From Lepidodermella squamata (Eukaryota > Gastrotricha): a stretch of DNA of 64,000 nucleotides. Shown one piece after another: positions 12,252 through 25,100 of this stretch. The stretch's first letter is position 1, and every line of letters begins with the position of its first letter. The stretch covers positions 4,650,001-4,714,000 of the forward strand of contig JBLDXI010000009.1 of the NCBI GenBank assembly GCA_047495785.1, given 5' to 3'. The notes below the pieces were generated by a model that made no database searches, was not told the origin of the DNA, and was given only the letters and a program-made list of their open reading frames with translations. Made by a program: the position numbers and the translations under genes.

Positions 12252-14410
12252 ACAAATTGTTTGTACATATTCTGCGTTCTGGAGGAAAACTGATGTAATC
12301 AAAAGTCAAAAGTGAATATAGGTTTTTCTTTTTTCCTGCTTAAGTAATCTCCGGATTCTTCGTGATTCATAGGAAATCCAATCGTCGTGCATGAATATTC
12401 ACATCTGATAGTATGTGAACCTATGGACGACTGTGTCTGTATCCTGTTTGCAGTGGGTAATCTGATAGCTGAGTAGGCTGAAACTATAAGGTCGTGTTAT
12501 CGTGGACTCGTCTTGGAATCACTACAGAATAAAGTTTATAAAGCTTGCAACAAAAATACTGATTTTACTTGGAGTTTGGTTGTTTTCATCTTCGATTTGT
12601 TTCGGATTTCCATCAAATTTTATTTTATTCAACTTCAATTCTCACTCTCTGCTCGTACTGTTTCCGCAAGTTTCAAATTAGGATTATGAGCAGGAAATAC
12701 CCTTGAGAGTAGTTGGGAGCGAGTTCAAGAGACTCGACTGTTCATAATTCAAAATCGATTTCATGGTAGCGCGCATAATGCTTGTATAATGAATGATTCG
12801 GAGCGAATTGAGCATTTCGGCTCAGCACTTGAGGCGTAGAAATGCCTAGAAACCCCTTAAGATTTCACGGGAAAAGTGAAACGGCTAGGATATTCTGAAA
12901 CAAAAGGCCCATGAATCTATAACTTTACATTGGTACTATTCAAAAAAGCTGTCCTTGATACTCACACGGCCCCCAGGACACACGAGGTCGCTCAATCCAG
13001 GCTCAGTGCCAATACTGGCATGACAATTTTCTTTAAAATAATTTTGTTACACAAATCCGTCATGGATAATGGCTAATTATAGGCGGTATCTTGGAAAATA
13101 AGTAATATTTTGAGTTTGCTCATCATGTTTTTCTGAAGGCAATTATCTCGTCCCGCCAGCTCACAATCACGTGTCCCTTCGATCGAGCGTCGGGGAGATA
13201 AATCGATATGGGCTGGGAGGTAATTACGAGCTCGCCATTATAGTCACTAGCTCAATAGACGTGACCTGCCGCACCACGTGATGATTATTCTTGAGACGCA
13301 ATTAGAGCTACTGCAGCCTTCATTCATCGCCAGATTAGCCAATGCAACGGACCAGAGCATAACTGGGACATTCACTTATTACAATTGAATTCTACGATGT
13401 GGTGGACAATTTACATCTCGACAATATTCTTGATTTGGCGCTTGTAAAAGTTGGACTGTTTAGCTAAATAATTAATTGTTATAATTGAGTGCGCCTACGC
13501 CATTATACTTGCGATTAGGACTTCAATTTCGGTTGATTGCTGCAGATGCAATAATTTCAACATCTAGGTTTTGTATTTCAGAAATGTAAGCAGAGTTCTC
13601 AATCGATAATTAGCCAGTACGCTTTGTTAGATTTTATGAGCTGTTTCCGCTTCTCGCTGTTTTTCGTGTAATGAGTCCCACTTTTTGCGACGTCGATTGG
13701 CATTTTTTATGCGCACTAAAACCACTACACGAGGGCAAGGCCATGTATTTTATTGCAGCGAAAATAACAGAAGATGTACCTCATTTATAAACGGCAACAC
13801 TCGCTGATATTAGTTCTGCGTCATATCAATTCTTGGCCTGTTTGTCCCGCATTTAATTTTCAGTCGCCTCTCAAAAGCAACCGGCTTTTCAGAATTAATG
13901 GGATTCGCAATATCTTGAATTTGATACCGCTAGGCTCTTGCAATTATATGGATTTCGAAATGCCGTTTTTTTCGTATCAATTACAATCTGTGGGCGCCGC
14001 AGACTAGGCGAAAATTTGTCTTCTTGAACTATAAGACATTGAAAACGAACGGAAGCAGCACGCGAAGTAGGATCCACAAGTCAGAGCATTTTAGGTCCTG
14101 GATTCATCAGATCAAAAGGTCCCCAAGGGTGTTTTCTTTTCTTTTCTGGAACTCTCTAGCTGGGGGCACGAGAAGTACTGTAACCCGTCTGCGAGGGAAC
14201 GGGGTGACTCGTATCCCATGGGATCCTCAAATTTGAAAAACCATAAGGAATACGTTTTCAAAATGTTGGCTGGGAAAATGCTGTCTGCCACCCCTTTGGA
14301 GCTAGGCCTGATCACTGACCGTAACTATTTTTACTGAATGCATAGCAGTAAGATTTAATATCTGTGGTTGAATCCTGCCATGTCATTTTAGAAGTTTTTT
14401 ATAATAAGCT
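12252..14410. other. Intergenic, about 2.2 kb, no gene seen
   Basis: Short frames occur (for example 13774-14007 and 14024-14236) but show no family motif, signal peptide or splice continuity. No repeat structure is obvious. The promoter of channel C is presumably at the right end. Confidence 0.5.
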
Positions 14411-16256
14411 ATGAATATTTACCTGTTAACAAGTGTTCTCGCCATGGCTAGTCGAACTGCAGCTGATACAAATGATACAAACTCAACTAGTCTGCATATT
14501 GCCAGCACAGAACCTTCAGCTTCAACTATTGCACCTACTGAGAAGACGACCATTACAGAAGGTAATCAATCTACACTAAGGAATAATCTAAAACTTAACA
14601 ACAACTTGATTAGCTAAAACAACAGCAACGATTCCTACGCCGCCAGCTCCACAAGAACCACTTTTCTTTGAAGGCAACGCGGAAACAAAGCTTATCGAAA
14701 AGCTTATGAACAACTATCGAGGTTACGGCTTGACACGACCGGTGAAAGACATAAAAAACGCTATGGATGTTACATTTAAAATGTCAATCGACCAATTTTC
14801 TGAGCTTGACGAACACACGGGTTTCGCTAGGATTGTCGCGACCGTTACCGCTGGTTGGCAAGACGAATTCTTAAGATGGAACCACACGGATGAATTCTCA
14901 CATATTGAAACGTTGCTGCTTCGTGGCAAGGAGATTTTCAAGCCTGTCATCATTCCGGTAGGGAGTAATGGCGATCGAGCTCCAATTTTCCACACGAATG
15001 GACAATCTCAAGATGCAGCTGGTATGTCGGGTGATTCGTCGCTGATATGGACTGAAAGTTCTGGTCACGTAATCGCAAGTGCTACTGAGTCCTTCGACAC
15101 AACTTGCAGATTGAATGTAGCAAACTTCCCGTTCGATCAACAAGTTTGCGAGTTTTACTTCAAAGTACTGCAATTCCGTAATCCAAGGATTCGCCTAAAA
15201 TTGGATAGCAATGATCTGGCCATTCATCGAGCTCAGAAGGTTGGCGTAAGGAAGCAGGGCGACTCAAGATGGAAGTCAAACCCCATGTGGGATATAGCCG
15301 ATGTTGAGGCCGAAGAGCGTTTGATCGAAGGCAGCACTGGTTCAGGGTCTTCCGGGGCTCGATTCAGTGCCGTGGTGTACCGAATCGTTATCCAACGAAA
15401 ATCAAGCTATTACATGTGGAATATCATACTACCAACAGCTTCTATGGCCGCTATTCAAGCCAGCGTGTTTTTCTTACCCGTTTCACCTGAGCGGGTTATG
15501 TTTTCAGTGACAGCAGTTCTAGCAGTCGACATTTTCCAATCTTCGCTGACAACCAAGATTCACACTTCATCAGAGCCGTTGCCTTTGATCAAATACTCAA
15601 CGGCTCAGTTGATTTTTGGAATCATAATTACAATCGAATCAATCTTTGTCTTATCGATCATCATTCGAAGCGAACCTTTGCCTAGATGGATTGTTTGGAT
15701 GATGTTTGGCACATGGAGGGAGAATGTGAAACTCAAGGTCCGTGAATCGTTTCGAAGATCTTTCAGACGGGACAGTTACCACGGCCCTGAACAGAAAGAT
15801 TTCCGATCTCTCGCCGCGAAAAGAGGATCGGGAATCGATCCATCTAACATCAGCAGCCCTATCCTAGTCCCGCGGCCTGTCGACAACAGTGTTAAGAGCT
15901 GCCGGATGATTCGAACCCATCTTTTCCCAGGCATCAACTACGGCGGGGATGACTCAATGCTAGAAGAAGCGCAAGAGCAGGAGATCTCTTCAATGAAGAA
16001 AGCAAACGGAAATAAAGGCGGTGAAAATATGCCGGCGGTAACTTACGATGGTTATGTTACTACTCAAATTACCGGCAACGGAAGTGCGGATGAAGCTGCG
16101 AAGCAGCAAAGTGCGGCTAGCCAAAGGAAGTCCTCGAAGAACATTATTGCGATGCAGCGGAAGCATCTTGTCAAAATAATCGATCATTTTTTCCTATTTT
16201 TCGTCGGCACCTTTTTCATGCTATCCCCGGTTATTTTTTTCAAGCTTTCAGCTTGA
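14411..16256 (+). CDS. Cys-loop ligand-gated ion channel C (clade I)
   Basis: Exon 1, 14411-14561, has a signal peptide (MNIYLLTSVLAMASRTAA) and a Thr/Ser-rich stretch. A 52 bp intron follows; exon 2 is 14614-16256. Total is 1794 nt, 597 residues, the longest of the array. After the Pro-rich segment (PTPPAPQEP) come FFEGNAETKL, NYRGYGLTRPV, ELDEHTGFARIV, WQDEFLRWN and FKPVIIPVGSNGD. The Cys-loop is C-x13-C with FPFDQQVC, then M1 YYMWNIILPTASMAAI, M2 SPERVMFSVTAVLAVDIF, M3 LIFGIIITIESIFVLSI, a long intracellular loop, and M4 ending PVIFFKLSA. Very close to channel D, with which it shares the intracellular block SCRMIRTHLFPGINYGG (D: SCRLIRASVFAGMIYGG). An AATAAA signal is near 16424. Function: cation-type channel by the -1' Glu; ligand unknown. 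Confidence 0.88.
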
Positions 16257-18542
16257 TTTGCCCGATTATTTCTCTCTATGAAATTTCTGGTTATATTTTG
16301 TACTTGAGGGTCACAGTTTGCTGGGTGAAAATTGCTTCTTCACGCAAACACGTTTAGCCTTCATTGTTTTTACCGAGTTTAATTTTCGGCGTAACAAATC
16401 ACTTGTCTCATATCTTTTATGCAAAATAAAAGCAACAACATCGAATGACTTTTTTGGGACTTTGTCGATAACTAGGAACTAGGACGTAGCATTCGCAATT
16501 GAATTATAAGATTCGAGGTCTTATTGACTGGTAACTCTAAGACTCAGGAGAATATTGTTTATTGTCTGTAATTGGCTCACCCATTATAGACTATTTAGAT
16601 ATCAGCCTACAGAGTGGTTGTATTGACTATTGACTATAGCAGTCTAATTGAGTTATCTCTCAATTTCCTCGATTTTTTTCAGCAGACTATGCAGAATCTC
16701 TAAACTGTCCTGAAGAAAGCCCACAAGCGACTCGAAAGAGCGCTTATTCGGGACACATGGCCTCGGCCCGTCATATTCGTCGAATGGGACGTCTCAAACA
16801 AGGAATTTTCGTATGCGGAATCGTTTGCTTTTCCAAAATACTCCATTTAATTTTGTTATGCGCCGTCTTCCGGCTTTTCAGCCAATTTGAAAACCGTCTG
16901 GCTGGATATCTAATAATTCCTGCAGGCTGGCTTTTAAATGGGACACATTTTGCGAAAACTGCGTGGGCATCAATTTGCTTCTTCTATTTCAAGAAACCTT
17001 TAATTCCTGGAATCGGAATCAGGCCATTATTTCCGTTACTTGCAGGTTTTTTTCGAGATGATGTATGATATAACCATGTGGGCACTCACTGGACGTAGGG
17101 TCATAATCCACCCAAGGGCCTTACTAAGAATCGCGTAATCGTGAACAAAGCATAATTATTGAAGTCATCGCAATAACCGACGTTGTTAATGTCTTCAATA
17201 AGCTTCGCTGTTTGTTATATCGAAATGAAATTCACACCTCGTCAACATCGTATACTGCAGGATATTTCGCATTCAATCAGGCAAGATAGAAGCAAACGTT
17301 TTCCTTCTTGGTGAAATTGCACCCCAACTCACACGGAGCTTTTGATGTTATCAAGTAAGTGCTATTCATACCTCAAATCACCTGAACGATTCCAGTCTCC
17401 CGCGAAATTCGGATTTACAAGCCGAAATTTCAATTTCATAGTAGTCGGGAATAGCTATTTTCGCCGCCGCGTAACGGACAAATTGCTCGTGTCTTGGCAA
17501 TGCAAACGGGTGTTTGTTTTGGTTTTTCATGGCATAAATCACGCATGAAATATTTAATTTAAATATTTCCGCTCCGCTTGGCGCAGTTATGAATAGCTGG
17601 AGATGTGTTTAAAATTAGGACGAAAGAGGGGCGCTTCTTATGAATCGAGGATTAGAGACACAAAGAAAGGATTCGAAATTCGCGGCGTGAATATATACAA
17701 ATTCAGAAGCGCACGGAAACCGAGCAAAACTATGTGCCATGTTAAACACAAAAATGGTCCGATTTCAGGGGATGCATAATTTATTATTACAAGGAATTCT
17801 CGGAACTAGGACTCGGTCCCTAATTAACATATGCACACATAAATTATGACTGAAATTCTGGAGCTTTCAATTCAATAATTCATCCTCTAATTGCATACCT
17901 CTTAATTCGGGGGATGCTTAATTAGCATTGTATGGATTCATAGCTCTGAAAAACAGCACTTTACAATCCCCTGATTTTAGGGCCTACCTCTGAATTCAGG
18001 TGGAGCAACCCCTGATTTCGAACCACATTTTTTCCCAAGTATTCCCACCCCTTTTACTGACGGAATAGATGTAGATGCTTTGAAAGCTTTCGTCATTAAT
18101 TTGCGGGAGAAATGTGTACATTTATCCCATCAATCACGCTTGCGGGAAAATAAATTAGACTAATTGATTTTTCCGCCCCACCCAACAAAATAAATACACT
18201 TAAGCCCGTTTCAAGCGAACACTCACCAAATTAATGCCACGTTTATCCACCTCACTGGCGCGGCGTGATGGAAAACTAGAAACGAGGTAGTGTCCTTTTT
18301 CAGCCAGGACAGAAATGAACGTGCTCAACTGAGTGCAGCAATTGTCTTTATCCATGTCATTTGGCATATTGTTATATCCAATGATCAGCGTTTATAGCCT
18401 TTAAATTATAGCTTATGGTTTAAAATATGATAGGTTACGTTGAAATTTGACCCTAGAGAAACACTTATCCCCACCTACTACGTGATTTTATAAGAGAAGC
18501 TAAACAAACGGCCAACTAATCATTTCCTAGGTTTTAAGCGAC
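16257..18542. other. Intergenic, about 2.3 kb, no supported gene
   Basis: It holds the probable AATAAA of channel C near 16424. A 103-codon hydrophobic frame at 16757-17068 has no recognisable family. The rest is AT-rich with no repeats that I can define. Confidence 0.5.
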
Positions 18543-20291
18543 ATGCTCTCAGAAATATTCGCAATAGCAATTCAACTGACGTACATCGCAGCCAATTCCC
18601 TCTCACTCTTCGAAGGTTTGCTTGACACTTCATCTTACGACCCCGAATCTAATTTTCTACAACCAGGGAATGAGGAGACGAGGCTCATTGAAATGCTGAT
18701 CAAGAATTATCGAGGTTTCGGGCTAACCCGGCCAATGAAAGACATTCGAAACTCAATGGATGTCAATTTCCAAATGGCAATCGACCAATTTTCCGAGCTG
18801 GATGAACACACAGGTTACGCCAGGATCGTTGCTACGGTTTCAGCGGAGTGGCAAGACGAATTCTTGAGATGGAACGATTCAGAGGAATTTCACCACATCG
18901 AGACACTTCTGTTGCGCGGTAAAGAGGTCTTCAAACCTGTAATTATACCAGTCGGAAGCCACGGTGATAGATCGCCAATTTTTCATGCTTCCCAAGGCTC
19001 TGCTGGGCCATCTGGAGATTCCGCCTTGATTTGGACTGAAAGTACTGGAAGAGTTCACGCTACAGCGACTGAATCTTTCGACACAACCTGTAAAATGGAC
19101 GTCGCCGATTTCCCTTTCGATCAACAAAGCTGCGAGTTTTACTTCAAAGTACTGCAATTCCGCAACCCTAGAATACGCCTTAGGCTAGATAACTATCACT
19201 TGGCAAAACTTCGCCAAGCTAAGGAGAGGAAATCTGCGTGGATGTCGAATCCGATGTGGAGGATTTCCAACGTTGATGCCGAAGAGCGGATTTTGGGCTC
19301 ATCGGAGAACGTTAGCTCGGCGAGATTCAGCGCTGTTGTCTATCGAATCAACATTCAACGTAAATCCGGTTACTACATGTGGAATATCATTCTACCAACA
19401 GCTTCGATGGCTGCAATTCAAGCCAGTGTTTTCTTCCTACCGATCTCACCCGAGCGAGTCATGTTTTCAGTTACAGCCGTTTTAGCAGTCGATATCTTCC
19501 AGTCATCGCTAACAACGAAAATCCACACCAATTCAGAGCCTCTTCCTCTAATTAAGTACTCAACGGCTCAATTGATGATGGGTATTATCATAACGATTGA
19601 ATCGATTCTTGTCCTGTCTATCATTGTCAAAACCGATCCATTACCCAGGTAGGCGTCTCAAGTCATGTCGGATTTCAGAAACCTTTTCATTCTGATTAAT
19701 TTCCCCCACAGATGGATAGTTGCAGTCACGCGGGGTAATATTAAGTTCCTGTTTGAGAAGCAAGAAGGCGAGGATATTGAAACGGCGACGACATCCCCCG
19801 GTGATTCGCAATCATCGAAAACGAGCGGGACAAAGGATATCGGCGTTCAGGCAAAGTTGGGAATCGAAAGGTCAAATAGCTCTACACGAAACTTGCCTGT
19901 TCCCCAGGCCAATCTACCGAGCTGCAGACTGATAAGAGCATCAGTCTTCGCTGGGATGATCTACGGCGGCGGAGGGGAAGATGATGGAAATAACAGCGAA
20001 GTGGATTTAACCTTTGAACCCGACGCGAACTCAGAAATTCCAAAGTCTAACCACAGCTCGATGCGAAGGGGCGGGGCCCACAATAGCAGCGTTGTTTATA
20101 AGCCTCAAGCTTCTCGAGAAACATACAACAAGTTCGTGAAGCGACGTTCAACGGCACGCTCTACGATATTGGCTGATGTGGTACTGACGCAGCGCCAAGA
20201 GCTTGCTCGTTTTGTTGACAGATGTTTCCTCATAACAATATGCTTCTTTTTCGTCTTTTCCCCGGTGATTTTTTTCAAATTGTCAGCTTAA
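18543..20291 (+). CDS. Cys-loop ligand-gated ion channel D (clade I)
   Basis: Three exons, 18543-18615, 18667-19648 and 19712-20291, total 1635 nt, 544 residues. Start ATG 18543 gives a signal-peptide-like segment (MLSEIFAIAIQLTYIAANS). Intron 1 (51 bp) is stop-free and a multiple of three, so it would read through as 17 extra residues. Removing it gives LFE-GNEETRL as in paralogues. Intron 2 (63 bp) sits just after M3, PLPR-WIV, in phase 2. Motifs: NYRGFGLTRPMKD, ELDEHTGYARIV, WQDEFLRWN, FKPVIIPVGSHGD, Cys-loop C-x13-C with FPFDQQSC, M1 YYMWNIILPTASMAAI, M2 SPERVMFSVTAVLAVDIF and M4 ending PVIFFKLSA. Closest relative in the window is channel C. The next gene downstream is a dead member of the same family. 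Confidence 0.88.
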
Positions 20292-21013
20292 TGCTGTTCA
20301 CTATGAGCGGTTTTATTGAAATTAATTCTTCCTCATTAAAAATCACGGTAACCAATGCGAAAATATGACTGCATTCTTTTGATATTGCTTGTGTAAGAGT
20401 TACAAGAAAATTTGCCCCAGAGTAAGCCTAATTCCTAAACCTCACGTATGTAACCACATGACATAATTAGCTAGGAAAACGAATGAAATACAGTATATTA
20501 CATGTTATATATCGGTTGTACTTTCTGTCCAAATCGTGCTGAGGTGGCTCCATACATTCTTTACTTAGCATGGGCTGCGACGGAAGGTTCTGTTCATATC
20601 ATCATAACATCACGGTTTATGACGCATCGTCCAGACAGAAGACAGAATCACGTTTGAGGTTTTTTTCCCGAATATCCGATTTCTATCTGGACACTCCCAA
20701 CGTCGAAGTACATGGCAGAGTTTGCTTATATTCCACACGGCGACCTACGCTGATTTCCTGCTAACATAAATAGTTACAAAAGTAATGCGAAAAATGTGGC
20801 AAATCTCGTGAATTTTCGTGATATTATACAACATCCGGGTGGATATCATGGGTGTATAGCAATATGGAATATCGGCCTGAAGGACGAATTATAATTAATA
20901 TTATAAAATAAAATAAAATAAAATTTGAGCTTTGTCGCGATTAGGTGCTGGATTGTCTTCTTCAGCAATTCTTCTTCAGCAATTCAAAGCGGTGTTTTAA
21001 AGTTTCGGAATGC
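20292..21013. other. Intergenic spacer D to inverted-repeat element
   Basis: AT-rich spacer with a simple (AAAAT)n-like run near 20906-20923. A small tandem of TTCTTCAGCAATTC lies near 20958-20985. No gene is seen. Confidence 0.5.
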
Positions 21014-21432
21014 CTATTCGTACATAGTATGTACGCGAAAATTGCTATTCGTACATAGTTTCGACATGCTTTTTTCTAAGATAAACGACTTGCTCAATAA
21101 TCGTCCCATCGATCTAATTTTGTGTGCGCTGATAGCTGATCATCAGGCCTATCTCCCCTCAAAAAATCACCGTTGAACCCCCTAAGGTAGAGTTTAGTGT
21201 CGCAAAATGGCATTATTTGAATTGTTTTTACGACCCTAGCTTTGGAAGACTTTGGAAGATAATATGACGAAATTTGACCACTGGATAGGCCTCACTTTGC
21301 TGCATTTCCCTGTGAAATTCCATGTTATCATCGTCAAATCTCGAATTTCCAAACCCATTTGAATAACTCTGAAAAATCGCGAAAAACTATGTACGAATAG
21401 CAATTTTCGCGTACATAGTTATGTGCGAATAG
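21014..21432. mobile_element. MITE-like element with long terminal inverted repeats
   Basis: About 419 bp bounded by inverted arms of about 50 bp. A perfect 34 bp core at 21028-21061 is the reverse complement of 21384-21417; the outer parts (CTATTCG at the left, CGAATAG at the right) continue the match imperfectly. Each arm contains two copies of a smaller motif, CTATTCGTACATA or its variants, so the arms are themselves repetitive. The interior has no coding capacity. I could not define a target-site duplication. It lies just upstream of the pseudogene remnant split by the Helitron. Likely a non-autonomous DNA transposon, superfamily unknown. Confidence 0.7.
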
Positions 21433-21786
21433 CTTGACCATTAAAGTTTTAACTTTGTGAACGTTTTCTAAACCGGACTCGATCGAGTCGCGCCGGACAA
21501 AATTCCCTGTGAAACATGGGCAATTTTAGACGACATACGACATCCGGCATACGCGACGTCTGGCTTTGCCCAGTACATACGAGGCAACTTTCACCTTTCA
21601 CGTTTTCACGTGGGCCGTACCGCTTCCGCGGTAAAACCAATATTTTCGACAAAAGACACGTAGGTACTTCCCGTTCGACGAACCGATAACAGATATGCGA
21701 CTCATGTTTCAAAGTTTCAAAAAGCCTCGGATTATGCTGAACTTGTCAAGGGTATGCAAACGTGACTTTCCACGCTCAAGACATAA
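21433..21786 (+). pseudogene. Dead Cys-loop channel, left part (cut by Helitron)
   Basis: The sequence aligns with channel E in the same orientation. The match is clearest at 21715-21760, where AAGCCTCGGATTATGCTG is identical to 29192-29209. Upstream the remnants of the Cys-loop (GGTACTTCCCGTT for the F-P-F segment) and TTTCAAAGT are recognisable through several indels from about 21590. No open frame remains. The alignment with E stops at 21786, the A of the Helitron insertion site, and resumes at 27416. The beginning of the gene could not be traced into or beyond the inverted-repeat element. Confidence 0.75.
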
Positions 21787-21800
21787 CTAGCAAAGTATCA

Positions 21801-21822
21801 GGCGGCCGCTATAGCGGCCGCC
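21801..21822 (-). repeat. Helitron 3' subterminal hairpin
   Basis: Perfect palindrome with a 9-nt GC-only stem (GGCGGCCGC) around TATA. It lies 10 nt inside the CTAG terminus. In Helitrons this hairpin signals the end of transposition. Confidence 0.92.
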
Positions 21823-22160
21823 ATTGTATCAACATATGCTTAAATAAAAGATCGTCTTTATTTCTCATATATCATTGATATTGTTGGTTTGACAGGTTAT
21901 ATTCAGTTGCAGTTAATTCACAGTAATTTTCTAATGTCAAATGTTGATTATCGCAGCGATAGAAGCTAAGAAGGTCACCATTTGCTGTCGGGGTGGTCTA
22001 AAACGAAACAGTAAACATAGGGGTAACAATGATATCAATTAATTTACCTGTTGATAGATGTATACGTTGTTGTCAAGCATGACTATTACTGGAAACCACA
22101 CATTTAAAAATTTTCTAAATGGAGTAAAGGCATAGTCAATTTTTTGCGAAGGAACAGTAA

Positions 22161-25100
22161 TCAGTTCAAAATTTTTTTGAATACAACGTTTCTCATGTAG
22201 AAACGTTTTGTTTGGGGGCATTTAGGGACACATAAAAAAATTTCACGACTATCTTTGGCGCGGCTCAGTGCAACGTATGCCATGCCATGACAGAAGACTC
22301 CTTCAGGTAGGAATAAACCTACGCCATCGAGTGACTGCCCCTGGCTTTTATTAATGGACAAAGCCCAGGCCAGTTTAACGGGAAATTGCCGCCGGCGCAT
22401 TGCGATTATCTCGCTCGAGTCGTCAGTTGTTAATGCAATGCGGGGTATGAAGACTTCTTTGCCACAAAACGACCCTGCAGTAACGATGCGGCATTGTAAA
22501 GTGTTGGGATGCAAGCCGGTCACTTCTAATCTCGTTCCGTTGCACAGGCCACCTGATGGGTTCAAATTCCGTAGTAAGATGATAATTGCACCCATTTTTA
22601 AGGTAAGGTTGTGCTGAGGTAGAGAAGATGGATTCAAGGAGTTTAAAAATTCGAGAGGAAAAGCAGCTACTCGCGCTGGGTCGTCGACGCTGTCGTAGCT
22701 CAAGTAGACGATAGGATTCCCAGGTATGCGTGAAAGTATTTTGCTGTTGACATAATCAACCTCGACATTTTTAGCAGCAAGCAAACAGCGGTTGTAGCAC
22801 TTGCTGGCGTTGTAGTGTTTTAAATTACCGAAAAGCTGAAATATTAAATCATCCAATTTGTCGACACATTTTAAATAATGTGGGACGTAAAAGCTATCCG
22901 CTGTGGGACCTCGTTCAACTGGTAAGTCGCCTTCGTTGTAGCGAGCTTCACCGATCCGTAGCAGGTCCTCGCTGAATCCTGGATCGCCGCCTTGCAGACG
23001 CATGTTAACAGATAGATGGTACTGCTTAACATGCTGCCACAAACTGGAAGATTTGAGGCACGCTTTCCAGTAATCAGATTCACCCAACGCTCGTTTCACA
23101 ACAGTTGTACATTGCCGGAAATCGCCACCCAATAAGACAACTACAAAAGAGATATTTCGAATTTGATGTCATCAAATAATTCGGAATCTTACCTTTACCG
23201 CCAAATGGTTTATTAGATTGACAAATATCGCGAAGGGTGAAGTCGAGTGCCTCAAATGCGTAACGGTGTAGCATTGGCGCCTCATCAATTAGAATCAACG
23301 CTGATTCTTTCAGAAGAGCACATAGGTTACTGTTTTTGGAGATTGAGCATTTAGATGATTCGTTCAAATTTATAGGAATTGCGAATCTAGAATGGGCTGT
23401 TCGACCGCCTTGAAGTAGTAATGCAGCAATACCGCTGGAAGCTGTAGCCAAACAAATTTTTGATTCGCTTCGTAACTTCGCCAATATTGTTGAGTAGGTG
23501 AATGTCTTTCCAGACCCACCTGGCCCATCCAAAAAGTAAACACCTCCTTCGTTGTTGTTAACAGCGTGTACAATTGCGTCGTAGAGTGAGCGTTGACATT
23601 CGTTTAACAACGGCTTGTTAATTTCGATTGTACGTCGGAGAGATTCCAAATCGTAACTTTTTTCTTCGATGAGCAAGCGATTGCTATTCGAAATGACAGG
23701 CGGCAGTTGAAATTGGGCCAAACTTTGGCCATGTTGAGCAAGCAGATCAGACAAATGTAGTAAACCCTTTTCGTAAATGGCGTCAGAATAGCCGGTGTTA
23801 GGGTTGATAATTTTCGCCGCATGTAGAAAATCGGAGCATAGATCATCACGAAATCGCATCCAAATTTCGAAAGGCTCAGCTGGTTGACCATGTAATAAAA
23901 GGTAGGAGAAGAATTCACGGCATGATTTCGGCGACGCATGTGAGATCACCTCTTCCATCGACGCGATATTCTGTAAATCATCTTCGAGCAATCCCATCAA
24001 GGAACATGCACGTTGAAAAGTTTCGCATACAACACCTCCAACGGTTTTCAGGTCATCAAATGATGTGGCACCGGCTTTATGTAGTAGAAGGAGGCGTAGG
24101 TAGTACAGCTCACCAGACCTAGGACTGACGTGGTACATTCTACCAACCGGATCTAAACCGAACGGAGGGGCGGTAAGACGTGGTTTCCATTCCAACAGTT
24201 TTTCATTGAATGTGAAACTTTCCGGGAAGTGATGGTATTTTACGTGCCTCCCATCTTCATTAGCGGCGTTATATCGAAACCAAGCATTTAAGGTGGACTT
24301 CGATTTCAATTTCTGTAGATCAGGTAGCTTGTCTTGATTGAAATAAACAGGCTCTTCCTGAGGTAAGTGTACAGCTAATCTCGTAACAGATGGCCAGTTG
24401 TCATGCATTGGAAAGGAGAAAGTTCGATAAGCAGCTTCCATTGCAGAAACTGAACGGGCGTCCACGAATTCTTTGATTTCGTCAATTATCCCACCTTCGG
24501 CTAAAGCTACCAACTGCCGATCCTGACCTGCGATTAAATACAAAACTTTGTTTTAAAATTAAATATTTAAAAAGCAGTATCTAACCTTTATGGATGTATT
24601 TGTAAATGTACTTGATCGCCTTAACAGTGGTACAAATTTCCACATTGATATGGCAGTTGAATCTTGATAGTAGCCACGGGTTGTAAGGTACGACCCATCG
24701 ATTGTCAAATTGAAACTTTTTGGTGCCCTGTCCTTTAACGTGAGTACGCCCATCGTTGCTTCGTCTCATTTGCGGAAAACCATCACCGTTGACGCAAGTT
24801 TCTTCCGAAAAACTTTTCGGGTAATTTTTTGTGCAACCATCTTTCGAATCCCAGCAAGGCGATGATTGATGTTGAAGCCCGCACGGGCCATGTAGCATAT
24901 GTCTGGTGACAAAGTCGTGCAATTTAGGTTCCAACTGAGGATCCGGAATTTCGGCTCGAACAACTTTATCCATCTCTGCCGCAGTGTTAATCTTTTTATC
25001 CAAGGTTACCAAGATGTGAGCATGCGGCAAACCTCGTTTCTGGAATTCAACTGTGTAGATCAAATTCTTCACATTTCCGAAAACTTTATCTTTAAGGATG

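Noticed and set aside
16757-17068. 103-codon hydrophobic frame between channels C and D
   Set aside because: No family motif, no clear signal peptide or splice partners, and it is isolated in AT-rich spacer; hydrophobic frames arise easily in such DNA.
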